Assembly (NCBI RefSeq): GCF_002803155.1
Contig: NZ_NNBP01000032.1
Coordinates: 39,231 to 103,230 of the forward strand
Length of the DNA: 64,000 nt
Source: Streptomyces sp. CB02959
GTDB lineage: Bacteria; Actinomycetota; Actinomycetes; Streptomycetales; Streptomycetaceae
Direction: 5' to 3'
How positions within the stretch are numbered: the first letter of the stretch is position 1; each line of letters opens with the position of its first letter. Positions 44,809 through 53,076 of the stretch are shown piece after piece. The notes under the pieces were generated by a model. It worked only from the letters and a program-made list of their open reading frames with translations. It did no database searches and was not told the origin of the DNA. A program made the translations under genes and the position numbers.

Positions 44809-44842
44809 GGCCCCGCCACCGGACGGAACCGGTGGCGGGGCC
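44809..44842. terminator. Bidirectional terminator
   Basis: GGCCCCGCCACCGG (44809-44822) and CCGGTGGCGGGGCC (44829-44842), perfect 14-bp stem with loop ACGGAA, between the TerB-like gene and the end of the conservon. Confidence 0.8.
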
Positions 44843-44888
44843 GCATGCCTGCCGGACGCTCCGCGCCCGTCCCCCGTGCGATGCTCCC

Positions 44889-46121
44889 TCAGGCCGTCAG
44901 GCGCACCGGCAGGCTCGCCAGCCCGCCCGAGATGAACCCGCCCGCCGGCCGCAACTCCTCGGCGGGAACGGCCAGTCGGAGGTCGGGGAACCGCTCGAAG
45001 AGGGCCGGCAGCGCGGTCCGCGCCTCCAGCCGGGCCAGCGGCGCACCGATGCAGTGGTGCACCCCGTGCCCGAACGCCAGGTGCTCCTGGCTCGCCCGCT
45101 GGAGGTCGAACGCGGCGGCGTCCGCGCCGTGCTGCTCGCGGTCCCGGCCCGCCGCCGCGTACATCGGCAGCAGCGCCTCGCCCTTGCGGATCACCTCGCC
45201 GCCGGGCAGTTCGACGTCCTCCACCGCGAACCGCAGCGGCAGGCTCGCGATGCTCGGCGACCAGCGCAGCGTCTCCTCGATGACGTCGTTCCACGACGCC
45301 TCGCCGCTCCGCACCAGCTCCAACTGCCCGGGGTGGGTCAGCAGCGCGTACACCGCGTTCCCCAGCAGGTCCACGGTGGTCTCGTGGCCGGCGCCGATGA
45401 CCAGCAGCAGGGTGTCCCTCAGCTCCTGCTCGGTCATCGCCTGGCCCTCGTCGTCCCGGGCCGCGACCAGCAGGCTGGTCAGGTCGTCCGCGGGCTCCGC
45501 GCGCTTGGCCGCGATCAGCGAACCGAGCAGTTCGTTGACCGACACCCAGGTCGCGGCGGCCTGCTCCGGGGTGGCCGTGGTGTCCATGATCTCCGAGACG
45601 ACCCGGGCCAGGGCGAGCCGCGGCTCGCCCTCCGGGTAGCCGAACAGCTCGCAGATCACCTGCATGGGCAGCGGCTGGTTTAAGGACTCCCGCAGGTCGA
45701 CGACTTCGCCGGCCGGGTGGGCCGCCAGTCCGTCCAGCAGGTCGCGGGTGATCTGCTCCACCCGCGGCACCATGGCGTCCGTCCGGCGCGCGGTGAACGC
45801 CGGGGCGATCAGCTTCCGCAGCCGCCGGTGGTCGGGACCGTAGGCGGTGAACATGTTCGTCACGCCGATCCACGACTGGAGCCAGCTGCCGCGGATCTCC
45901 TCGCGCTGCCACTCCGGCCAGTGGTCCCGCGGGTTCTTCGAGATCCGGTCGTCGGTGAGCAGCGTCTTGAGCAGGGTGTGACCGGTGACCCCCCATGCGC
46001 GGATGCCGCCGGGCAGTTCGATCCGGGCCGCCGGGCCTAATGCGCGGAGGCGGGCTCCTTCGCCGTGGATGTCGGCTCCGGCCGGGTCGATGACGACGGG
46101 CTGCGATCGCTGTTCTGCCAA
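44889..46121 (-). CDS. Cytochrome P450, CYP154-like, of the conservon
   Basis: 410 residues from a TTG start at 46121 that has AGGAG 7 nt upstream; no ATG or GTG gives a sensible start, and 410 residues is standard. All P450 motifs are present: I-helix GAGHETT, K-helix E-x-x-R in EETLRW, and the heme loop FGHGVHHCIGAPLARLE. It overlaps the previous P450 gene by 85 nt. In Streptomyces a CYP154 commonly pairs with a CYP157 at the end of conservons. It would hydroxylate a substrate not identifiable from sequence; redox partners are not encoded here. Confidence 0.9.
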   Translation of the reverse strand: MAEQRSQPVVIDPAGADIHGEGARLRALGPAARIELPGGIRAWGVTGHTLLKTLLTDDRISKNPRDHWPEWQREEIRGSWLQSWIGVTNMFTAYGPDHRRLRKLIAPAFTARRTDAMVPRVEQITRDLLDGLAAHPAGEVVDLRESLNQPLPMQVICELFGYPEGEPRLALARVVSEIMDTTATPEQAAATWVSVNELLGSLIAAKRAEPADDLTSLLVAARDDEGQAMTEQELRDTLLLVIGAGHETTVDLLGNAVYALLTHPGQLELVRSGEASWNDVIEETLRWSPSIASLPLRFAVEDVELPGGEVIRKGEALLPMYAAAGRDREQHGADAAAFDLQRASQEHLAFGHGVHHCIGAPLARLEARTALPALFERFPDLRLAVPAEELRPAGGFISGGLASLPVRLTA

Positions 46122-47467
46122 GGCGTAGCTCCTGCCTGATCCGGGGAGATGGGGGTGAAGCGGGCCGGGAGCGCGGCCAGGGCCCGGTGGAAGGCCCCGT
46201 TGCGCCACACCAACTCGTCCGGCGTCACGGCGAGTTCGATGTCCGAGAGCCAGGCGGTGAGCCGCTCGATCGCGGTGATCGCGATCAGCAGCGCATGCCG
46301 CTTCACCGGGCAGGCGTGCGGCCCCGCCGCCCATGCCAGGTGGGATCCGCTGCCCGACCCCGGGCCGTGGGTGGCCGTGGTGTCGAACTGGCTGTTGGCC
46401 GCCGCGTACGAGACCATCACCAGCTGCCCGGCGCGCACCCAGGTGCCGTGGAAGAAGACGTCCCGGACCGGGAAGTGCGCGGAGTAGTTGGCCATCGGCG
46501 GGTCGTTCCACAGCACCTCGTTGATGGCGTCGTGGACGGTCAGCGCGCCACCGGAGACGGTGCCGTAGTAGCGGTCGTCGGACAGCATGCGGGACAGCGC
46601 GTTGCCGATGAGGTTGGCCAGCGGCTCGTTGCCGGCGCCCATCACGAGGATGACGTTGTGGATCAGTTCCTCGTCGCTCAGGTCGTTGGGGTGGTCCATG
46701 AACCACGACGTGAGGTCCGGTCCCCGCTGCGCCTTCTTCGCGCCGACCAGCTCCATGATGTACTGCGTGAACGCCTCGTTGGAGGCCGCCGCCTCCTCCG
46801 GCGAGTTGCCCTCCAGCATCCCCGCGATCGCCGAGATCAGCCGGTCGCTGTAGGAGTCGGGCAGCCCGAAGAGGGCGTTGAACATCAGCAGCGGGATCAG
46901 TCGCGCGTAGTCCGCGATCAGGTCCGCCTCGCCGTGGTCGCCGAACCGCCGGATCAGGGTGTCCGCCGCGTGGTGCACCCGGGCCCGCAGCTCGTGCGGT
47001 TCGACGAGCTTGAAGCTGTCGACGATGACGTCCCGGTAGCGGACGTGCGCCGGACCGTCGCTGAAGAAGACGTTCGGCCGCCAGCCCAGCATCGGCATGA
47101 CCGGCGAGTCCGGCGGAACGGTCTGCATCCAGGCCCGGGAGTCCTTGGACCAGGTCGCGTCGTCGTTCAGCAGCTCCAGCGCCGCCCGGTAGTCGGTCAC
47201 CAGCATCGCGGTCACCTCGGGCGCGATCTCCACCGGCGCCAGCGCCCCGTACTGCCGCAGCTGCGCGTAGACGCGGTCCGGGTCGGCGGCGAAGTCCGGC
47301 CCGTACAGCTTCACCGGCGCGTGCGGGTCCGGCTGCACCGCGGCCTGCGGCGGCGTCCCGTGCGCCGGACAGCCCGGCGGTGGGGCGGCGGCCTCCGACG
47401 GCGGCGGGGCGGCCTGCCCGGGGCAGGGCGGCGGCGGGGCGGCGCCCGGCTCGTACGGGGAAGTCAC
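46037..47467 (-). CDS. Cytochrome P450, CYP157-like, lacking the E-x-x-R motif
   Basis: 476 residues, GTG 47467 overlapping the cvnD stop (GTGA). The first 50 residues are Pro/Ala-rich. The P450 fold follows, but key motifs are altered: the I-helix has GAGNEPL in place of AGxET, the K-helix has NEVLW where E-x-x-R is expected (Arg replaced by Trp), and the heme loop reads WAAGPHACPVK with the Cys kept. Loss of E-x-x-R is a known property of CYP157 enzymes, which occur in conservons. The 3' end, after ISPDQAG, runs 85 nt into the next P450 gene. Confidence 0.88.
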   Translation of the reverse strand: MTSPYEPGAAPPPPCPGQAAPPPSEAAAPPPGCPAHGTPPQAAVQPDPHAPVKLYGPDFAADPDRVYAQLRQYGALAPVEIAPEVTAMLVTDYRAALELLNDDATWSKDSRAWMQTVPPDSPVMPMLGWRPNVFFSDGPAHVRYRDVIVDSFKLVEPHELRARVHHAADTLIRRFGDHGEADLIADYARLIPLLMFNALFGLPDSYSDRLISAIAGMLEGNSPEEAAASNEAFTQYIMELVGAKKAQRGPDLTSWFMDHPNDLSDEELIHNVILVMGAGNEPLANLIGNALSRMLSDDRYYGTVSGGALTVHDAINEVLWNDPPMANYSAHFPVRDVFFHGTWVRAGQLVMVSYAAANSQFDTTATHGPGSGSGSHLAWAAGPHACPVKRHALLIAITAIERLTAWLSDIELAVTPDELVWRNGAFHRALAALPARFTPISPDQAGATPWQNSDRSPSSSTRPEPTSTAKEPASAH

Positions 47468-48096
47468 GGGTTCGGGTTCTCCTCGGGCAGGGGCGTGTGG
47501 TCCAGGACGTGGCGGACCAGCGCGATCAGCGCGTCGACGGACTGTTCCCGGTCGCGGGCGTCGCACAGCACCAGCGGGGTGTCCGGGTGCAGGTCGAGCG
47601 CCTCGCGCATCTTCTCCACGTCGTACTCCGGGGCGTCGGGGAAGGTGTTGACCGCGACCGCGTAGCGCAGTCCGGCCTCCTCCACGATGTCCATCACCTC
47701 GAACGAGTCCGCCAGCCGGCGGGTGTCCGCGAGGACCAGGGCGCCCAGCGCACCACGGGCGATGTCCTGCCACAGCGGGCGGAAGCGCTTCTGCCCCGGC
47801 GTGCCGAACAGGTACAGCACCAGGTCCCCGGGCAGCGTCAGCCGCCCGAAGTCGATGGCGACGGTGGTGGTGGTCTTGTCCCGCACGCCGGCGAGGTCGT
47901 CGACCATCACGCCGGTCTGCGTCATCACCTCTTCGGTGTGCAGCGGCGGGGTTTCGGAGAGCGCGCGGATGAGCGTGGTCTTGCCGACCCCGAACGGGCC
48001 GGCGACCAGCAGCTTCACCAGCGTCTGGTGCTCGCCGGAGAGGTACATGTTGCCGGTCCCGGCGCCGGGGCTAGGACTTGAGAGAGCGGAGTCCAT
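47464..48096 (-). CDS. cvnD: Conservon GTPase-like protein CvnD
   Basis: 210 residues from ATG 48096 (GGAGAGGG upstream). Ras-like ATP/GTP-binding protein: P-loop GPFGVGKTT, switch-region TTTTVAIDFGRLTL, LFGTPGQKRFRPLW (G3), and AVNTFP in place of NKxD, as is common in the CvnD family. It works with CvnA-C in a membrane-linked, G-protein-like signalling complex of actinomycetes. It overlaps cvnC by 26 nt and the first P450 by 4 nt. Confidence 0.93.
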   Translation of the reverse strand: MDSALSSPSPGAGTGNMYLSGEHQTLVKLLVAGPFGVGKTTLIRALSETPPLHTEEVMTQTGVMVDDLAGVRDKTTTTVAIDFGRLTLPGDLVLYLFGTPGQKRFRPLWQDIARGALGALVLADTRRLADSFEVMDIVEEAGLRYAVAVNTFPDAPEYDVEKMREALDLHPDTPLVLCDARDREQSVDALIALVRHVLDHTPLPEENPNP

Positions 48097-48433
48097 CGAG
48101 AACCCTCTCCAGGATCTGCCGGTCGAATTGCTCGGCTTCGGGTATGGGGGCTCGGGCGTGCAGGCGCCCGGCATCGACGAGATCGGCCACCAGCACCTTC
48201 ACCACGCTCACGGGCAGGTGAAGGTGGGCGGCCACCTCGGCCAGAGTCAGCGCACCGGGCTGGAGCAGCTCCAGGATCCGGTGCTCTTCGGGGCGTACCT
48301 CACTGGTGATCGGCATGTCCACGCTGATCAGCACGGTCAGCCGGTCCAACGTGTTGCGGCTCGGCCGGGCGCGTCCGCCGGTTGCCAGATAGGCCGGTAC
48401 GAGACGCCGTCCGCTGCTCTGGCGCGGCGTCAT
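48071..48433 (-). CDS. cvnC: Conservon protein CvnC (DUF742)
   Basis: 120 residues, ATG 48433 overlapping the cvnB stop (ATGA). The DUF742 signature is seen as LVPAYLATGGRARPSRNTLDRLT and PEEHRILELLQPGALTLAEVAAHLHLPVSVVKVLVADLVDAGRL, a winged-helix-like fold. It belongs to the conservon complex; how it acts is not settled, possibly as an adaptor between CvnA/CvnB and CvnD. Confidence 0.92.
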   Translation of the reverse strand: MTPRQSSGRRLVPAYLATGGRARPSRNTLDRLTVLISVDMPITSEVRPEEHRILELLQPGALTLAEVAAHLHLPVSVVKVLVADLVDAGRLHARAPIPEAEQFDRQILERVLDGLRSLKS

Positions 48434-48858
48434 GCCTGGCTACCGATGCCCCGAGCCGGGCTGTTCATGACCTTCTTGCCCAGGGTCGTCACCTGGATCT
48501 GCATGTGGTGCGCGACGACGCCCATGTTCACCTCCGGATCGGCGAAGACGGCCAGGCAGGTGTTCTCACCGGCCGGGATCGCGAAAACGAAACCTTCCTC
48601 GGACTCGATGACGGTCTGCCGCAGCCGGGCGTCGTCCTGCTCGGTGAACGCCGCGGTCACCGCGCGCCCCGCGCCCTGGAGCGCCGACATCATCGCCGCG
48701 ACGCCCTCCGCGGCCTCCCGCGACAGGCCCGGCGAGGCCCCCTCGATGAAGCCGTCGCCGGAGATGACGGCGGCGTGGACGACATGCGGCAGCTCCAACA
48801 GGGGAGCCAGCACCCAGGACTTGTCCTCGGTGACACGGCGACGGGTCGGGCTGTTCAT
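48430..48858 (-). CDS. cvnB: Conservon roadblock/LC7 protein CvnB
   Basis: 142 residues, ATG 48858, overlapping the cvnA stop by 4 nt. Roadblock/LC7 fold: ELPHVVHAAVISGDGFIEGASPGL, AEGVAAMMSALQGAGRA, GFVFAIPAGENTCLAVFADPEVNMG. Bacterial roadblock proteins act as regulators of small GTPases, consistent with CvnD encoded two genes on. Confidence 0.93.
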   Translation of the reverse strand: MNSPTRRRVTEDKSWVLAPLLELPHVVHAAVISGDGFIEGASPGLSREAAEGVAAMMSALQGAGRAVTAAFTEQDDARLRQTVIESEEGFVFAIPAGENTCLAVFADPEVNMGVVAHHMQIQVTTLGKKVMNSPARGIGSQA

Positions 48859-50351
48859 GACTGGGCGTTCCCTTCGGGACTGCGCGGGGGTTCGAAATGG
48901 GCTGCGGCCCGACCGGATTCGGTGCCGCGCTGGAGCGCCGCCCAGCGGGAACCGGTCTCCTCCGGGGAGCGCAGGTTGATCGTGTCGTTGCGTGACTCGG
49001 GCGGCTGCTCGGACGTCGGCCGGCGACGGCGGCGGCGCGGCAGTTCACCCTCGGCCGGCGGCTCGTACGGCTCCGGCGCGGCGGCCTCAGCCGGTGCTGC
49101 CGGTGCGGCGGGTGCCGGCGCGGGCGCCGCGAGGGGCTCGGCCGGTGCGGGCCGCGGGGCCGGCACGGCGCCCGCGGGGGTGGCCGGCGCGCCGGCCCCG
49201 GTCGGCAGCCCGGACGGCATCGCCGCCCGCTCCCGCGGCGCACCGGGGGCCCGGTGCGGCATCGGCGCCATCACCGAGATCGGCCGCGCGCCCTCGTCGA
49301 GGACGGTCAGCAGCGGATCGCCCGGGATGTACACCACGGCCCGCACACCGCCGTACGGCGACGGCTCCACGTGCACCCCGAAGCCGTACTGCCGCACCAA
49401 CTGGCCGGCCGCCGCGAAACCGGACCGCGGCGGGTCGCCCAACTGCGTCAGCAGCAGGCCGTCGTTGCCGGCCAGCAGTTCCATCGCGTGCTTGATCTCG
49501 TCGTCGTGCATGCCGACGCCGTAGTCGTCGATGATCACCGACGCGCCGCGGTTGCCCTGCTGGAGTGTGACGGTGACCGGCAGTTCCCGGTGCGAGTGGT
49601 GCAGCGCGTTCGCCAGCAGCTCGGTGACGGTGATGGCGATCGGCTCGACGGCCCGCGCGACCACCGCGACCGGGTCCCGCAACTGGTTGCTGACCTGCAC
49701 CCGCTCGTAGCCGCGCAGCCGCGAGGTGGCGCCCACCAGCAGCTCGGCGAGGTACGAGTCCTCGCGGGTCAGTCCCGGCCAGGCACCGCAGACCACGCCG
49801 GTGGCCTGCACCCGCCGCAGCGCCTGCTCGTTGAGGAAGTCCGCGTCGAGCAGGTCCTGCGCGATCTGCGGGTCGTCGTACTTGTGCTGCATCGTCTGCA
49901 GCGAGGTCTGCACCTGGTACAGCAGCGCCTGGATGGTGGTGGTGGCACCGCGCAGCGTGGACTGCGCCGCCGCGTCGACCCGGGTGCGCTCCTTGGTGAT
50001 GGCCGCGCGGACCTGCTCCAGTACGGCGCCCAGCGCCTCGTCGGTCTCCGACCCGCCGAACCGCTTGTCCAGCAGGCCGCGCACCGGCACGTGAGGGTGC
50101 GCCAGCGCCAGCGTCAGGTCGGGCAGCCGGGCCTCGGCCAGGTGCCGGATCTCGGCCTCCGTGGCCCGCAGCCTGGCCGACAGCTCCGTGTTGCCGTGGA
50201 GCGTGGCGCTGTTCTGTTCCTCAGCGGTCGTCAGGCGCGCTCTGAGGCCGGCCCGCTCCTTGCGCACGCGGACCAGGAGCGTCGCCAGCACTACGGCGGC
50301 GACCGTACCTGCGCTGAGGCACCACAACAGCGCCTGCGGTATGGATGTCAT
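48855..50351 (-). CDS. cvnA: Conservon sensor histidine-kinase-like protein CvnA
   Basis: 498 residues, ATG 50351 with GAGGATC upstream. One membrane helix at about residues 5-27, then a coiled helix (ERAGLRARLTTAEEQNSATL), and an HATPase_c domain at about 210-330 with N-box ITVTELLANALHHS and G boxes (VIIDDYGVGMHDDE). The C-terminal 150 residues are Pro/Ala- and Arg-rich, apparently disordered. First gene of the conservon, all on the minus strand with overlapping starts and stops. The signal is unknown. Confidence 0.92.
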   Translation of the reverse strand: MTSIPQALLWCLSAGTVAAVVLATLLVRVRKERAGLRARLTTAEEQNSATLHGNTELSARLRATEAEIRHLAEARLPDLTLALAHPHVPVRGLLDKRFGGSETDEALGAVLEQVRAAITKERTRVDAAAQSTLRGATTTIQALLYQVQTSLQTMQHKYDDPQIAQDLLDADFLNEQALRRVQATGVVCGAWPGLTREDSYLAELLVGATSRLRGYERVQVSNQLRDPVAVVARAVEPIAITVTELLANALHHSHRELPVTVTLQQGNRGASVIIDDYGVGMHDDEIKHAMELLAGNDGLLLTQLGDPPRSGFAAAGQLVRQYGFGVHVEPSPYGGVRAVVYIPGDPLLTVLDEGARPISVMAPMPHRAPGAPRERAAMPSGLPTGAGAPATPAGAVPAPRPAPAEPLAAPAPAPAAPAAPAEAAAPEPYEPPAEGELPRRRRRRPTSEQPPESRNDTINLRSPEETGSRWAALQRGTESGRAAAHFEPPRSPEGNAQS

Positions 50352-50525
50352 CGAGATCCTCGTTTGGGGACTGACGGGGATGTCTCGGCCGCTACGGCTG
50401 GCGTGCCGCCGAACATCACCGGATGCTACCTGTCGTCCGACACGCCGTAAGGGTCCTTGACGTGCAGGTACGGAGAAGTGTGGAAGGTCGCATTCGGCCG
50501 TTGATGACCGGTGGGTAACGTGATG

Positions 50526-50557
50526 CGGCCCCGCCGTCCGAAGGGATGGTGGGGCCG
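50526..50557 (-). terminator. Hairpin after the DUF397 gene
   Basis: CGGCCCCGCC (50526-50535) pairs with GGTGGGGCCG (50548-50557) with one G-T pair, 60 nt past the DUF397 stop on the minus strand. Confidence 0.55.
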
Positions 50558-50617
50558 TGTGGAGATGGTGTGGATGGACCGCGGGTGAGCTGCGGATATG
50601 TCAGGAGTGGGCGTCGG

Positions 50618-50830
50618 TCAGGCCGCAGGGAAACGGCCGTCCTTGACGGCGTCCACGAAGGCGGACCACCCACCGGCCGGGAACACCAGCGCCGGCCCGT
50701 GCGGATCTTTGCTGTCGCGGACGGGGACGAGGCCGGGGAGGGAGTTCGAGACCTCCAGGCAGCTACCGCCGTTGTGGTCGCTGTGGCTGCTCTTGTACCA
50801 GTGAGCGTTGCTCAGGTCGTACTCGCGCAT
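50618..50830 (-). CDS. DUF397 small protein
   Basis: 70 residues, ATG 50830. The DUF397 signature: HWYKSSHSDHNGGSCLEVS, VPVRDSKDPHGPALVFPAGGWSAFVDAVKDG. In Streptomyces DUF397 genes directly follow XRE-type regulators, as here (19-nt overlap). The pair behaves like an antagonist/regulator module in several studied cases, and it is widespread in morphological control (BldB/WhiJ-like sets). Confidence 0.93.
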   Translation of the reverse strand: MREYDLSNAHWYKSSHSDHNGGSCLEVSNSLPGLVPVRDSKDPHGPALVFPAGGWSAFVDAVKDGRFPAA

Positions 50831-51645
50831 TGTCGGTAACCCTCCGCCGCCGATTCGATCAGGGTCAGGGACGCCTCCGGCGACAACGCGGTGGCCCTCA
50901 CCAGATCGTAGTCCTGCTGTACGCGCTTCACTATGGCCGGATCGTCCAGCAGCGTTCCCGAATACACGCCTTCTGTATAGGCGGTTGGGGGTGCGTCCTC
51001 GAACTCCATCAACGTCACCATCCTGCCCGCCGACGGGTACGGCCCGGCCGCGAACGGCAGCACTTGAACGACGATCTTCCGCTCGTGTGCGAGGTGTGCG
51101 ATGTGCTCCAACTGCTCGGCCATGACGGCCGGTCCGCCCACCGGCATACGGAGGACTGCCTCGTGAAGGATGGGCCAGTAGCCGTCCCGAGGGCCGAGCC
51201 GGAAGAGGTCCGCCCGCTCAAGTCGGGCGCGCACCTTCTCCTCGACGTACTCATCCGTGGCGAAGGGGTTGCCCGCCACCGTGAGGGCTTTCGCGTATGC
51301 CGCCGTCTGCAACAGTCCCGGCACCACCATCGACTCGAAGTCGCAGATCTTGGTGGCCAGCGGCTCCAGTTCCACCACCTTCGCGAAGTAGTCCGCATAC
51401 CGCTGGTCGTCGATGAGCTTGCGCCAGGTCCGCTCGAAAAAACCGTCGGTTTGTAGAACTTGATCGATGAGGATCGCCACGCCCAGTTGCGGGCGGCGGA
51501 TCGCCTGCTCGAACTGGCCGATATAGCCGCCGGAGATGAACACCTGATTTCCCAGCATCTCCTGGGTTAAGGCGGCGTTCTCCCGATGTCGCTTGAGTTC
51601 CGTTCCCCAGTACTCCCAGAGCGTCTGGCGTGAGGCATTGGCCAT
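50812..51645 (-). CDS. XRE-family regulator with DUF5753 domain (Scr1-type)
   Basis: 277 residues from ATG 51645 (AAAGGACGC upstream). HTH at residues about 15-65 (ELKRHRENAALTQEMLGNQVFISGGYIGQFEQAIRRP). The remaining part is the DUF5753 ligand-binding-like domain (FESMVVPGLLQTAAYAKAL, KIVVQVLPFAAGPYPS, YTEGVYSGTLLDDPAIV). Partner of the downstream DUF397 protein. Divergent from a small gene at 51766. Target genes are unknown; autoregulation is likely for this family. Confidence 0.92.
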   Translation of the reverse strand: MANASRQTLWEYWGTELKRHRENAALTQEMLGNQVFISGGYIGQFEQAIRRPQLGVAILIDQVLQTDGFFERTWRKLIDDQRYADYFAKVVELEPLATKICDFESMVVPGLLQTAAYAKALTVAGNPFATDEYVEEKVRARLERADLFRLGPRDGYWPILHEAVLRMPVGGPAVMAEQLEHIAHLAHERKIVVQVLPFAAGPYPSAGRMVTLMEFEDAPPTAYTEGVYSGTLLDDPAIVKRVQQDYDLVRATALSPEASLTLIESAAEGYRQCASTT

Positions 51646-51765
51646 GGTCTGCGTCCTTTCTCTGCCCGGCAGTTGCAGTGCCGGGACCGTTGCACACCCT
51701 AGTTCCGCGGCGTCACGCTTCCGATGCGAACAGTGAAAAAAGTTCCTCGCGGAAAGTGGTGAGCA

Positions 51766-51963
51766 ATGAAGGAAGAACCGGCTGCCGTGGAAAGCGTGAT
51801 CACGGAATTGCAGGAAGCTTTGGCTCAAGCTGGCATCGTTCTGCCGTCGCTCGGACTCGACCTGGTTTCGTACGCGCATCGCAGCATGCCCCCGCTCGTG
51901 GAATTGGGGCGCTGCAATATGGACACCGCACGGCGGCTGACCGAGGCGCTGGGGGAGCGGTGA
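51766..51963 (+). CDS. Small hypothetical protein, divergent from XRE gene
   Basis: 65 residues, ATG 51766 with a GTGGTGAG-type site upstream. Acidic N-terminus (MKEEPAAVESVITELQEAL) followed by AGIVLPSLGLDLVSYAHRSMPPLVELGRCNMDTARRLTEAL, two helices, no membrane segment. I do not recognise the family by name. Its stop codon overlaps the start of the next tiny gene (GTGA). Placement opposite an XRE/DUF397 module suggests control by it. Confidence 0.75.
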   Translation: MKEEPAAVESVITELQEALAQAGIVLPSLGLDLVSYAHRSMPPLVELGRCNMDTARRLTEALGER

Positions 51964-52190
51964 GGGCGGCGGTGGTGGTCCCGGCGTTCGGGGCGTATGT
52001 GGTCGACACGCGGAACGGGCGGGTCGGGCAGGTCGTGGGCCGGGAGGGGCGGTACCTGCGGCTGCGGCCGGTCGGGGGCGGGCGGGAGTGGGCGTGCGCA
52101 CCAGAGGCGACCCGGTGCGCCACCGCCGGCGAGCGGCTCCGGGCGGAGACCCGCCACGCCAACGCCCGCAGCCGCGGCGAGCGGGCCTGA
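51960..52190 (+). CDS. Small hypothetical Arg-rich protein, coupled
   Basis: 76 residues, GTG 51960 in the previous stop. VVVPAFGAYVVDTRNGRVGQVVGREGRYLRLRPVGGGREWACAPEAT suggests a small beta barrel (SH3- or PRC-like inference only), followed by a basic helical tail. No family recognised. Ends 52 bp before recO. Confidence 0.72.
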   Translation: MRAAVVVPAFGAYVVDTRNGRVGQVVGREGRYLRLRPVGGGREWACAPEATRCATAGERLRAETRHANARSRGERA

Positions 52191-52242
52191 GGCCGGACAG
52201 GGCGCGGGCCGGCCCGTCCGGTGGGTGCGCGAGAATGGCTGT

Positions 52243-52989
52243 ATGACTCTGTTCCGCGACGACGGCATCGTGCTGCGCACCCAGAAGCTGGGCGAGGCGG
52301 ACCGGATCATCACGCTGCTCACCCGCGGCAACGGCCGGGTACGGGCCGTGGCGCGGGGCGTGCGGCGGACGAAGTCGAAGTTCGGGGCCCGGCTGGAGCC
52401 GTTCTCGCATGTGGACGTGCAGTTCTTCGCCCGCGGCGGGGAGCTGATCGGGCGCGGGCTGCCGCTGTGCACGCAGAGCGAGACGATCGCCGCGTACGGT
52501 GGCGCGATCGTCACCGACTACGCCCGCTACACGGCCGGGACGGCCATGCTGGAGACCGCCGAGCGGTTCACCGATCACGAGGGCGAACCGGCCGTCCAGC
52601 AGTACCTGCTGCTGGTCGGCGGGTTGCGGACGCTGGCCAACGGGGAGCACGCCCCGCACCTGGTGCTGGACGCGTTCCTGCTGCGGTCGCTGGCGGTGAA
52701 CGGTTATGCGCCGAGTTTCGATGCCTGCGCGCGATGCGGAATGCCCGGTCCGAACCGGTTCTTCTCGGTGGCGTCGGGCGGTGTGGTGTGCGGTGACTGC
52801 CGGGTGCCCGGAAGCGTCGTACCCTCCTCAGAGGCGATCGGGCTCCTGGGCGCGCTGCTGACCGGCGACTGGGAGTCCGCGGACGCCTGTGAGGCGCGGC
52901 ACGTCCGGGAGGGCAGCGGCCTCGTCGCGGCGTATCTGCACTGGCATCTGGAGCGCGGCCTGCGGTCCCTCCGGTATGTGGAGAAATAA
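52243..52989 (+). CDS. recO: DNA repair protein RecO
   Basis: 248 residues, ATG 52243. N-terminal OB fold (TLFRDDGIVLRTQKLGEADRIITLLTRGNGRVRAVARGVRRTKSKFGARLEPFSHVDVQ), helical middle, and a Cys4 zinc site (CARCGMPG ... CGDCR). RecO loads RecA onto SSB-coated gaps together with RecR. It is followed at 87 nt by uppS, its standard actinomycete neighbour. Confidence 0.94.
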   Translation: MTLFRDDGIVLRTQKLGEADRIITLLTRGNGRVRAVARGVRRTKSKFGARLEPFSHVDVQFFARGGELIGRGLPLCTQSETIAAYGGAIVTDYARYTAGTAMLETAERFTDHEGEPAVQQYLLLVGGLRTLANGEHAPHLVLDAFLLRSLAVNGYAPSFDACARCGMPGPNRFFSVASGGVVCGDCRVPGSVVPSSEAIGLLGALLTGDWESADACEARHVREGSGLVAAYLHWHLERGLRSLRYVEK

Positions 52990-53076
52990 CGGCCGCGGCT
53001 CGGCACGGTCCGGCCATCCGAGGGCCCGGCCGACGAATACACCGTCCATCGATATGGCATAGGAGACGTGGGGCGC

